Assembly: GCF_011038645.2 (NCBI RefSeq)
Contig: NZ_CP064955.1
Span: 2,046,001 to 2,110,000, forward strand
Direction: 5' to 3'
Source: Corynebacterium qintianiae
GTDB lineage: Bacteria > Actinomycetota > Actinomycetes > Mycobacteriales > Mycobacteriaceae
DNA: 64,000 bases
Shown: positions 36,588 to 44,322 of the stretch, in pieces
How positions within the stretch are numbered: the stretch's first letter is position 1
Layout: each line of letters opens with the position of its first letter
The notes under the pieces: model-generated
Seen by the model: the letters and a program-made list of their open reading frames with translations, nothing else
What the model was told of the DNA's origin: nothing
Database searches by the model: none
Position numbers and translations under genes: made by a program

Positions 36588-36914
36588 CTAGATGGATGCG
36601 AGCTTCTGGTTGATCAGCGTGTTGAGAGAAACCCCCTCGGTCTTAGCCGCAATCACCAGCCTGCGGTGCAGCGACGGAGAGGTCCGAACGTTAAACCTGC
36701 CGGAATAGGACCTCCCCCCGAGAGGTGCGGGAATCTCCTCCCCTGAGAGCTCCATGTCTTCGACGACCTCGGCGACCAGTTCAAGCAGTCCTGCCTCAGC
36801 CTCCTGTCGATCGGGAGCCAGCCACGACAACGAGGGGAATTCGGCCACGGTGGCAACGTACTCTTGGTCCTCCTCAGACCAGGAGACCTGATAGGTGTAC
36901 TTGTTAATATCCAT
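36588..36914 (-). CDS. hicB: HicB-family antitoxin
   Basis: 108 residues. The N-terminal partial RNase-H-like fold reads YTYQVSWSEEDQEYVATVAE with FPSLSWLAPDRQEAEAGL. The C-terminal ribbon-helix-helix reads RFNVRTSPSLHRRLVIAAKT with EGVSLNTLINQKLAS. It follows the toxin gene by 5 bp. It is expected to bind the toxin and the shared promoter. Confidence 0.85.
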   Translation of the reverse strand: MDINKYTYQVSWSEEDQEYVATVAEFPSLSWLAPDRQEAEAGLLELVAEVVEDMELSGEEIPAPLGGRSYSGRFNVRTSPSLHRRLVIAAKTEGVSLNTLINQKLASI

Positions 36915-36919
36915 TTGTT

Positions 36920-37186
36920 CTACTCCTCCTCTTCTCGATTGCTAGTGGACAGCTTGTCTATCGCCTGAAGCACCTGATTCACCTGGTAAGGCTTCGCCTT
37001 ACCGTGGTCATTCTGGATGTTAACGCGGGGGTTTCCGGGCCAGGGTGTCTTGTAGGTCTTGTGAGATGTCTTCGTTGAGCTGCGGCTCTCAAAGTAGTGG
37101 TCACATACATTTTCCAGCTCGGAAAACCTTATGCCGGCGGGGGCTCTCCTCATTTTCGCCACAATCTCGTCAATACTGCTGCCCAT
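36920..37186 (-). CDS. hicA: HicA-type toxin
   Basis: 88 residues from the ATG at 37186; the frame continues upstream to 37204. The domain is a double-stranded-RNA-binding-like mRNA interferase: IDEIVAKMRRAPAGIRFSEL, then SSTKTSHKTYKTPWPGNPRV with the catalytic-type His, then NQVLQAIDKL. Toxin-first order with hicB is typical of hicAB. It lies in an AT-richer insert between hutR and hutH. Confidence 0.75.
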   Translation of the reverse strand: MGSSIDEIVAKMRRAPAGIRFSELENVCDHYFESRSSTKTSHKTYKTPWPGNPRVNIQNDHGKAKPYQVNQVLQAIDKLSTSNREEEE

Positions 37187-37479
37187 GCGCCAATAGTACC
37201 GCATATAGCACCACGAAGCGTGGTACCAATTATGGCACTAGAGCAAAGCAGAGCTGTCGGTCGCCCAGCGGCTCGAATGGGCCCATACGTGCCACCAAGA
37301 CTCCGAAAGAGACAAGGCAGCCCAACCCCTTTAACCGGCCCCCGGGTAGGCAGCAGAGTGACACTGTTCAAACACGCACCCACCGGCTACACTTAACCCT
37401 CGTCGCGTCTGGCTGTCGCGCGCTCACTATCCCCGGCCCGTATTGGGGCTTGTTTCCGCACGCAACTTTAAGGACAGTC

Positions 37480-39033
37480 ATGACCATTACCTACCCCTCC
37501 ACCGTCACCGTCGGCATCGGCGCCCTCTCCATTGACGAGGTCGTCGCCGTTGCCCGCCACGGTGCAAAGGTCGAGATCGACCCGGCGGCGCTGACCGAGG
37601 TCTCCGCCACCCGCGACCGCATTGAGGAGCTCGCCAACGACCCGACCCCGGTCTACGGCATCTCCACCGGCTTCGGCGCGCTGGCCCGCCGCCACATCCC
37701 CGAGGCCATGCGCGCCCAGCTGCAGCTTTCCCTCGTGCGCTCCCACGCCGCCGGCTCCGGCCCGGAGGTGGAGCAGGAGGTGATCCGCGCGCTGATGCTG
37801 CTGCGCCTGTCCACCCTGTGCACCGGCCGCACCGGTGTGCGCCCCGTCGTCGCCGAAACCTATGCCGCCGTGCTCAACGCGGGCATCACCCCCGTCGTGC
37901 GCGAGTACGGCTCCCTGGGTTGCTCCGGCGACCTCGCCCCGCTCGCCCACTGCGCGCTCGCCCTGCTGGGTGAGGGTGAGGTGCGTGTCAACGGCGGCGA
38001 CATCGTCCCGTCCGCCGACGCCCTCTCCGCCGCCGGCATCGCCCCGCTCGCCCTGAAAGAAAAAGAGGGCCTTGCCCTGATCAACGGCACCGACGGCATG
38101 CTCGGACAGCTCTGCCTGGCCATCACGGATCTGCGCGCCGCGGCCAAGGTCGCCGACATCGCCACCGCCATGACCGTGGAGGGGCTGACCGGCACGCTCA
38201 CCGTCTTCGCCGATGACCTGCAAAAGTTGCGCCCGCACCCGGGCCAGGCCGACGCCGCCGCCAACATCCGCACCGTCGCCGCGGGATCCGCCATCCTCGA
38301 AGCGGCCGCAGCCGAGTTCAAGGAGAAGCAGGTCCAGGACGCCTACTCCGTGCGCTGCGCACCGCAGGTGGCGGGCGGTTTCCGCGACACCCTCGCCCAC
38401 GCCGAGCTGGTGGCCAACCGCGAACTCGCCTCCGCCGTGGACAACCCGGTTGTCGCCCTCGACGGCCGCGTCAGCTCCAACGGAAACTTCCACGGCGCGC
38501 CGGTGGCGTACGCGCTTGACTTCCTGGCGATCGTGGTCGCCGACCTGGCGTCGATTAGCGAGCGCCGCACCGACCGCTTCCTCGACACCGCCCGCAACCG
38601 CGGCCTCAACGCATTCCTCGCCGACGACCCGGGCGTGGACTCCGGACACATGATCGCCCAGTACACCCAGGCGGGCATCGTCAGCGAGCTCAAGCGCAAC
38701 GCCAACCCGGCCTCCGCCGATTCCATCCCGTCCTCGGCTATGCAGGAGGACCACGTTTCCCTGGGCTGGTCAGCGGCCCGCAAGCTGCGCCGCAGCGTCG
38801 ACGGCCTGCAGCGTGTCCTCGCCGTGGAGATCCTCACCGCGGCGCGCGCGATCGACATGCGCGGGGCCGAGGCCGCCCCCGGAACGAAGGCCGCCATCGA
38901 CGTGCTGCGCCGCGTCGTGGAGGGCCCCGGTACCGACCGCTTCCTTTCCCCGGAAATCGAGCACTCCGTTGCTCTGGTCAAGGACGGCACCTACCTCGAT
39001 GCCGTGGAAACCGCAGTGGGCGATCTGCGTTAA
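37480..39033 (+). CDS. hutH: histidine ammonia-lyase
   Basis: Deaminates histidine to urocanate, the first hut step. 517 residues from the ATG at 37480 with AAGGAC upstream. The catalytic MIO cofactor forms from the triad in YGSLGCSGDLAPLAHCALAL. Here the triad is Cys-Ser-Gly where most bacteria have Ala-Ser-Gly, a variant also seen in Streptomyces HutH. Other signatures are YGISTGFGALARRHIPEAMR and SAMQEDHVSLGWSAARKLRR. A terminator lies 22 bp after the stop, so hutH is transcribed apart from hutUI. Confidence 0.95.
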   Translation: MTITYPSTVTVGIGALSIDEVVAVARHGAKVEIDPAALTEVSATRDRIEELANDPTPVYGISTGFGALARRHIPEAMRAQLQLSLVRSHAAGSGPEVEQEVIRALMLLRLSTLCTGRTGVRPVVAETYAAVLNAGITPVVREYGSLGCSGDLAPLAHCALALLGEGEVRVNGGDIVPSADALSAAGIAPLALKEKEGLALINGTDGMLGQLCLAITDLRAAAKVADIATAMTVEGLTGTLTVFADDLQKLRPHPGQADAAANIRTVAAGSAILEAAAAEFKEKQVQDAYSVRCAPQVAGGFRDTLAHAELVANRELASAVDNPVVALDGRVSSNGNFHGAPVAYALDFLAIVVADLASISERRTDRFLDTARNRGLNAFLADDPGVDSGHMIAQYTQAGIVSELKRNANPASADSIPSSAMQEDHVSLGWSAARKLRRSVDGLQRVLAVEILTAARAIDMRGAEAAPGTKAAIDVLRRVVEGPGTDRFLSPEIEHSVALVKDGTYLDAVETAVGDLR

Positions 39034-39054
39034 TTAACTCTGAGCTGGAAAATT

Positions 39055-39093
39055 AGGCGGGTGTCTCATATACGAGACACCCGCCTCTGTTTT
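39055..39093 (+). terminator. hutH terminator with an embedded HutR-like operator
   Basis: A perfect 13-bp stem (39055-39067 with 39074-39086) and 6-nt loop ATATAC are followed by CTGTTTT. The top of the hairpin, GTCTCATATACGAGAC at 39063-39078, is the same palindrome class as at 34818-34833. One sequence may thus end hutH transcripts and serve as a regulator site for hutU-hutI. Confidence 0.75.
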
Positions 39094-39123
39094 GCCCTTT
39101 CTCGTGTCTATAGCCCCCGCTAC

Positions 39124-39136
39124 TCTCAACGCGAGA
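39124..39136. promoter_or_regulatory. HutR operator candidate 3, short spacer
   Basis: TCTCAACGCGAGA: the same TCTC and GAGA arms, but with a 5-bp centre instead of 6. It lies in the leader or promoter of hutU, 46 bp after site 2. It is a weaker candidate because of the spacing. Confidence 0.4.
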
Positions 39137-39258
39137 CATGACAAGTGTCACACCACTCGCGCAGCTCGCCCACGGCAGAGGGGACAGCCCCGGGAAACCG
39201 GCCCGAAACCAACGGCACGACAGCGTCGCGAGCACGTCACGCACAGAAGGGAATCGAC

Positions 39259-40953
39259 ATGACCGAGAAGAACTGGTCCGAGGGAGCGCGCGAGGTCCGC
39301 GCACCACGCGGCACCGACATTTCCGCCAAGTCCTGGCAGACCGAAGCCCCGCTTCGCATGCTGCAGAACAACCTCGACCCCGAGGTCGCCGAACGCCCCG
39401 ACGACCTCGTCGTCTACGGTGGCACCGGCCGCGCCGCGCGCAGCTGGGAGGCGTTTGACGCGATCGTCGATACGCTCAAGGACCTCTTGTCCGACGAGAC
39501 CCTCCTGGTCCAGTCCGGCAAGCCGGTCGGCGTGTGGAAGACCAACGAGTGGGCTCCGCGCGTGCTCATCGCCAACTCCAACCTCGTAGGCGACTGGGCC
39601 AACTGGGAGCACTTCCGCGAGCTCGAGGACGAAGGCTTGATGATGTACGGCCAGATGACGGCCGGGTCCTGGATCTACATCGCCACCCAGGGCATCCTGC
39701 AGGGCACCTACGAGACCTTCTACGCCGTAGCCAAGAAGCGTTTCGACGGCACCCTCGCCGGTACCCTCACCTTGACCGGCGGCTGCGGCGGCATGGGCGG
39801 TGCGCAGCCGCTCTCCGTCACGCTCAACGGCGGTGCCTGCCTCATCGTCGACGTCGACGAGACCCGACTGAAGCGCCGCCAGTCCAAGCGCTACCTCGAC
39901 GAGGTCACCACCGACCTGGACGAGGCAATCCGCCTGGTCACCGAGGCTAAGGAGGCCAAGAAAGCCCTGTCCGTGGGCTACGTCGGCAACGCCGCCGAGG
40001 TCTTCCCGGAAATCCTGCGCCGCCACCGCGCCGGCGAGCTGACGGTGGACATCGTCACCGACCAGACCTCCGCGCACGACCCGCTGTCCTACCTGCCGTC
40101 CGAGATCGCCTTCGAGGACTGGCACTCCGAGGCCTCGGCCGACCCGGTCACCTTCACCAAGAAGGCACGCGAGGCCATGGCCGCGCAGGTCCAGGCCATG
40201 GTGGAGTTCCAGGACTCCGGTGCCGAGGTGTTCGACTACGGCAACTCCATCCGCGACGAGGCCCGCAAGGCCGGTTACAACCGCGCGTTCGAGTTCCCCG
40301 GCTTCGTTCCGGCCTACATCCGCCCGCTGTTCTGCGAGGGCCTCGGCCCGTTCCGCTGGGTTGCACTCTCCGGCGACCCGGAGGACATCAAGGTCACCGA
40401 CCAGGCCATCAAGGACGCCTTCCCCGACAACGAGCACCTGCACCAGTGGCTCGACGCCGCCGAGGAGTACGTCGAGTTCGAGGGCCTTCCCGCGCGCATC
40501 TGCTGGCTCGGTTACGGTGAGCGCGCCAAGGCTGGTGTGATTTTTAACAACCTGGTCAAGGAGGGCAAGGTTAAGGCCCCGATCGTCATCGGCCGCGATC
40601 ACCTCGACTCCGGTTCCGTCGCCTCCCCCTACCGCGAGACCGAGTCCATGCTCGACGGCACCGACGCCGTGGCCGACTGGCCGTTGCTCAACGCCATGAC
40701 CGCGATCTCCGGCGGCGCGACCTGGGTGTCCATCCACCACGGTGGCGGCGTAGGCATCGGCCGCTCCATCCACACCGGCCAGGTCACGGTGGCGGACGGT
40801 ACCGAGCTCGCCGAGGCGAAGCTCAAGGCCGTGCTCACCAACGACCCGGGCATGGGTGTCATCCGCCACGTCGACGCTGGTTACACCCGCGCCTACGAGG
40901 TGGCCCAGGAGCGCGGTGTGCGCATCCCGATGGAATTCAAGGCACGCGACTAG
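39259..40953 (+). CDS. hutU: urocanate hydratase
   Basis: Adds water to urocanate to give imidazolone propionate, using tightly bound NAD+. 564 residues from the ATG at 39259; the open frame upstream to 39145 crosses the operator region and is rejected. Signatures are [40 protein letters not shown] (NAD-binding glycines), [11 protein letters not shown] and [20 protein letters not shown], which carries the conserved Cys. hutI follows after 10 bp. Confidence 0.96.
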   Translation: MTEKNWSEGAREVRAPRGTDISAKSWQTEAPLRMLQNNLDPEVAERPDDLVVYGGTGRAARSWEAFDAIVDTLKDLLSDETLLVQSGKPVGVWKTNEWAPRVLIANSNLVGDWANWEHFRELEDEGLMMYGQMTAGSWIYIATQGILQGTYETFYAVAKKRFDGTLAGTLTLTGGCGGMGGAQPLSVTLNGGACLIVDVDETRLKRRQSKRYLDEVTTDLDEAIRLVTEAKEAKKALSVGYVGNAAEVFPEILRRHRAGELTVDIVTDQTSAHDPLSYLPSEIAFEDWHSEASADPVTFTKKAREAMAAQVQAMVEFQDSGAEVFDYGNSIRDEARKAGYNRAFEFPGFVPAYIRPLFCEGLGPFRWVALSGDPEDIKVTDQAIKDAFPDNEHLHQWLDAAEEYVEFEGLPARICWLGYGERAKAGVIFNNLVKEGKVKAPIVIGRDHLDSGSVASPYRETESMLDGTDAVADWPLLNAMTAISGGATWVSIHHGGGVGIGRSIHTGQVTVADGTELAEAKLKAVLTNDPGMGVIRHVDAGYTRAYEVAQERGVRIPMEFKARD

Positions 40954-40963
40954 GGTTCACACC

Positions 40964-42154
40964 ATGGCTACCCTCTTTACCGGCATTTCCGAACTGCGCA
41001 CCGTTTCCACCCTCGGCACGATCAAGAACGCGGCGCTCGTCGCCCGTGACGGCGTGATCGAATGGGTGGGGCCCGCCTCCGAGGCGCCAGCCGACTTCGA
41101 CGGCGAGACCGTCGATTTCGGCGGCCGCGCCGTGCTCCCCGGCTGGGTGGATTCGCACACCCACATGGTGTTCGACGGCAACAGGGCCGCGGAGTTCGAG
41201 GCGCGCATGGCCGGGCAGTCCTACGCCGCTGGCGGCATCGCAGTGACGATGGAGGCCACCCGGTCGGCGGGCTTCGAGCGTCTCGACGCCCTCGTGGCCG
41301 AGCGTGTCGCCGCGGGCCACGAAGGGGGTACCACGACGTTCGAAACCAAGACGGGCTACGGGCTGGATGTGGAATCGGAGGCGGAGGCCGCTCGCGTAGC
41401 CTCTCGCCACGTCGGCGATGTGACCTTCCTCGGCGCTCACCTCGTCCCCCCGGGCGAGGACGCCGAGCGCTACCTCGACGACGTTGTCGGGCCGATGTTG
41501 GACGCCGTGAAGGACCACGTGCAGTGGATCGACGTGTTCTGCGAGCGCGGCGCGTTCGACGAGGCACAGTCGCGCCGCGTGCTCGAGGCCGGCAAGGCCG
41601 TTGGGCTGGGCGTGCGCGTGCACGGCAACCAGCTCGGCGAGGGCCCGGGTGTGGCACTGGCCGTCGAGATGGGCGCGGCGAGCGTGGACCACGTTAACTA
41701 CCTCAGCGACGAGGACATTGCGGCGCTGGCTGGTTCCGAGACCGTGGCCACGCTCTTGCCCGCGTGCGACCTGTCCACCCGCGAGCCGCTCGCGCCCGCG
41801 CGACAGCTTGTCGACGCCGGCGTGACCATCGCAATCGCCAGCAACCTCAACCCCGGCACCTCGTTTACGTCCTCAATGAACTACTGCGTCACCACCGCGG
41901 TGCTGCAGCAGTACTTGGCGCTCGACGAAGCGATCGCCGCGGCAACAGCAGGCGGCGCGAAAGCGTTGCGACGCCACAACGTCGGCAGCGGCAAGGATCC
42001 CCAGGGCCGCCCCGCCAAGGGCACTCTGGTACCCGGCGCGGCCGCCGACCTGCATGTGCTGGATGCGGACAACGCCATCAATCTGGCCTACCGCCCCGGC
42101 ATGCCGGTGACGTGGCAGACGTGGGTTGCGGGTGAGAAGGTGTACTCGGCTTAA
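40964..42154 (+). CDS. hutI: imidazolonepropionase
   Basis: Hydrolyses imidazolone propionate to formiminoglutamate. 396 residues from the ATG at 40964. Amidohydrolase fold with the metal motif GWVDSHTHMVFDGNRAAEFE (HxH), the second metal His in FLGAHLVPPGE and VRVHGNQLGEG, and the Asp region AIASNLNPGTSFTSSMNYCV. It is the last gene of the hutU-hutI operon. Its 3' end overlaps a convergent small gene by 4 bp. Confidence 0.95.
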   Translation: MATLFTGISELRTVSTLGTIKNAALVARDGVIEWVGPASEAPADFDGETVDFGGRAVLPGWVDSHTHMVFDGNRAAEFEARMAGQSYAAGGIAVTMEATRSAGFERLDALVAERVAAGHEGGTTTFETKTGYGLDVESEAEAARVASRHVGDVTFLGAHLVPPGEDAERYLDDVVGPMLDAVKDHVQWIDVFCERGAFDEAQSRRVLEAGKAVGLGVRVHGNQLGEGPGVALAVEMGAASVDHVNYLSDEDIAALAGSETVATLLPACDLSTREPLAPARQLVDAGVTIAIASNLNPGTSFTSSMNYCVTTAVLQQYLALDEAIAAATAGGAKALRRHNVGSGKDPQGRPAKGTLVPGAAADLHVLDADNAINLAYRPGMPVTWQTWVAGEKVYSA

Positions 42155-42384
42155 ACCAGCGCGAAGATCAGAATCTTCTTCTTGTCTTCAGGGTCGAAAG
42201 CTAGACGACTGAGTGTGTAGGCCACGAATAAAAGCGCGAGGAGCTTAACCCCGCACGCCCAGTACGGCACGTGGTCGTCGCCGAAAAGCGCCGGATCAAC
42301 CGTCAGGATTCCGGCGGCGACGGCGGCCAAACCCCAACTAAGCCCCTCGCTTTTGCCAGTAGTTCCAGTAGCTTCCGTAGTCAA
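42151..42384 (-). CDS. small membrane protein
   Basis: 77 residues. Two hydrophobic stretches (LSWGLAAVAAGILTV and YWACGVKLLALLFVAYTLSR) and a charged end (FDPEDKKKILIFALV). It is convergent with hutI. No family recognised. Confidence 0.5.
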   Translation of the reverse strand: MTTEATGTTGKSEGLSWGLAAVAAGILTVDPALFGDDHVPYWACGVKLLALLFVAYTLSRLAFDPEDKKKILIFALV

Positions 42385-42513
42385 TCGCCTCTCCTAACTG
42401 CTTTGAGCGATATCTGATTTCGCCGCCTCTTCGACGCTATAACCAGCTAGGAAGGGGTGCATGCCTACCCGTGAAGAGGGGACATTCGTGCACACCGATT
42501 CGGGGGGCGCTGT

Positions 42514-43434
42514 CTAAATCGTCACCTGGCGGGACTTGATGTTGTCTAGCTGCTTGCGCTCCTCGACGCTGAGCTGGCCATCATTGGTGTATTCGGCCGC
42601 GATCTCGGCATCCAACTTCTCAAGCGCGCTCGTGTAGCTTGCCGCCTCCACCGACGGGTCGATGTCCCACACCGGCACGACGACTCCGTGGGTGCGGAAG
42701 ACACCAGCGAACTTGCTGCCCTCGCCCACGTGCAGCTCGCCGCGCGCGGCAATGCGCGCCAGCGCGGAAAGAATCTGGTTCTCGTTGTCCTCGGTGCGCA
42801 CCCAGCGGATGTGGCCCTTGCCCCCGCCCGGGTTCACCCACCAGACGGAGCCCGGCACGCTGGCCTTGATTTGCGTTGACGGGATCACTGCGTCGTTCGC
42901 GCGCGAGAGCGCCTGCGCAACCTCGGCCGGCACGTTCGCACCCTCCGGGAACCACCAGGTGAAGTTCTGATGTTCGGTGATCGACAGCGTCGAGGCGGCG
43001 TCGATAAGCGAAGTGAGCTCGGGCTGGCTGCCGTCCGCAACCGTAGACTGCAGTGAATCACCCGGCTGAGCTGCGAGCACCCAGTTCAGCGCGTACGCGA
43101 GGTCGCGGCCCGGGTTTTGCGAATGCGACGCCACCTGTAGGGCAACGAATCGCTCGCCGCCGTCGGCCTCGGAGCGTCGCAACGCAGCACCGGCCCCGGG
43201 CAGCACCGTCACGATGTTGACGGGCTCGCCCTTGACCTCCACCTTGGCCACCGCCGAGGGCACAAACTCCTGCAGCGCCACGAGGTCAGCCTCCGCCGCG
43301 AGACCGCCGTAGGGCCGGGGATCCTTCTGCAGCGCCTCGCGCTCAGCGGCGCGGGCGGCGAGCTTCGCTTGGCGACGGCTCATGCCCTCCGGCAGCTCAT
43401 CTACGCCAGCTTTTTTGCGGTTCTTCTTAGCCAT
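42514..43434 (-). CDS. DUF5926-family protein
   Basis: 306 residues from the ATG at 43434 (MAKKNRKKAGVDELPEGMSR). The frame is open to 43689, but that part is antisense to the GDPD gene. A basic N-terminus (RRQAKLAARAAEREALQKDP) precedes a globular part with FTWWFPEGANVPAEVAQALS and VWWVNPGGGKGHIRWVRTED. The whole matches an actinobacterial family of unknown function. Soluble. It follows the GDPD gene by 11 bp on the same strand. Confidence 0.8.
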   Translation of the reverse strand: MAKKNRKKAGVDELPEGMSRRQAKLAARAAEREALQKDPRPYGGLAAEADLVALQEFVPSAVAKVEVKGEPVNIVTVLPGAGAALRRSEADGGERFVALQVASHSQNPGRDLAYALNWVLAAQPGDSLQSTVADGSQPELTSLIDAASTLSITEHQNFTWWFPEGANVPAEVAQALSRANDAVIPSTQIKASVPGSVWWVNPGGGKGHIRWVRTEDNENQILSALARIAARGELHVGEGSKFAGVFRTHGVVVPVWDIDPSVEAASYTSALEKLDAEIAAEYTNDGQLSVEERKQLDNIKSRQVTI

Positions 43435-43445
43435 GGACCCCGATG

Positions 43446-44243
43446 CTACCCGACCAGCGAGGAACCGACGCCAGCCTGGGCGAGCGTCTCTATTGCGAGG
43501 TGCGGCAGGTCGGTGGCGAAGACGTCGACGCCGTTGTCGCGACACCACAACATCTGCTTCGGCAGGTTCACCGTCCAGGTGTAGGTCTTCAACCCCTTGA
43601 AACCCAGGAGCTCCGGCTTCGCCTGCAGGTGCGACAGCGCCGGGCCCACCCCGTACGGGCGAGAGAGCATGTGGTTTCCCTTGTTCCACTTCTTCTCGCG
43701 CAACCGGAAGAGATAGTACGTCTCCAACTCCGGGGCAAATTCCGTGAAGTAGCGCATCGCGCGGTGGGAAAACGAGATCAGGTGCACGCGCTCCGATTCG
43801 CGCATGCCCGCGTAGTGCAGCACCCGCAGGGTCTGCTCGTCTACCTCCGGGCCGTAACGGGTGGGGTGCTTCGTCTCAATGTAGATGTGTTTGTCCGGGT
43901 AGTCCTGCATAAGCTCGAGCAGCTCCTCCAGCCGCATGATGCGCTGCGGGTTGTCCTTCGTGCCCGCGTTGAGCCTCCGTAGCTCGGAGTAATCGGTGGC
44001 CGACACCCTGCCGCGCCCGTTCGTGGTGCGGTTGAGAATCGGATCGTGGAACACCACAAGCTGGTTGTCCCTAGTCAGACGCACGTCGCACTCGATGCCG
44101 TGGATGGGCAGCTTCAGTGCTTCGTCGAACGCCTGGAACGTCTGCTCCGGGTAGAGCCCCGAGGCGCCGCGGTGGGCGACGATGTGCGTCGAGTGGCGTG
44201 TCTCAGGCTTGTGAGCTGAGGTGTTGCTCGTCAGGATCGTCAC
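43446..44243 (-). CDS. glycerophosphodiester phosphodiesterase
   Basis: Hydrolyses glycerophosphodiesters to glycerol-3-phosphate and an alcohol. 265 residues of TIM-barrel fold. The general-acid region is HIVAHRGASGLYPEQTFQAF. The metal and catalytic part is GIECDVRLTRDNQLVVFHDP (E, D, H), followed by LNRTTNGRGRVSATDYSELR and IYIETKHPTRYG. No signal peptide, so it is cytosolic. Probably an operon with the DUF5926 gene. Confidence 0.9.
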   Translation of the reverse strand: MTILTSNTSAHKPETRHSTHIVAHRGASGLYPEQTFQAFDEALKLPIHGIECDVRLTRDNQLVVFHDPILNRTTNGRGRVSATDYSELRRLNAGTKDNPQRIMRLEELLELMQDYPDKHIYIETKHPTRYGPEVDEQTLRVLHYAGMRESERVHLISFSHRAMRYFTEFAPELETYYLFRLREKKWNKGNHMLSRPYGVGPALSHLQAKPELLGFKGLKTYTWTVNLPKQMLWCRDNGVDVFATDLPHLAIETLAQAGVGSSLVG

Positions 44244-44322
44244 GTCTGTTTAACCTACAACCGGTTGGGCGGTTCCGCGACCGGAGAACGCGCCCCTGCG
44301 CATCCCGGCGGAATTTGCCAGA

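Noticed and set aside
37468..38754. 428-codon minus-strand frame opposite hutH
   Set aside because: Glycine/valine-rich shadow of hutH, no motif.
39148..40869. 573-codon minus-strand frame opposite hutU
   Set aside because: Shadow frame. hutU is full length with all signatures.
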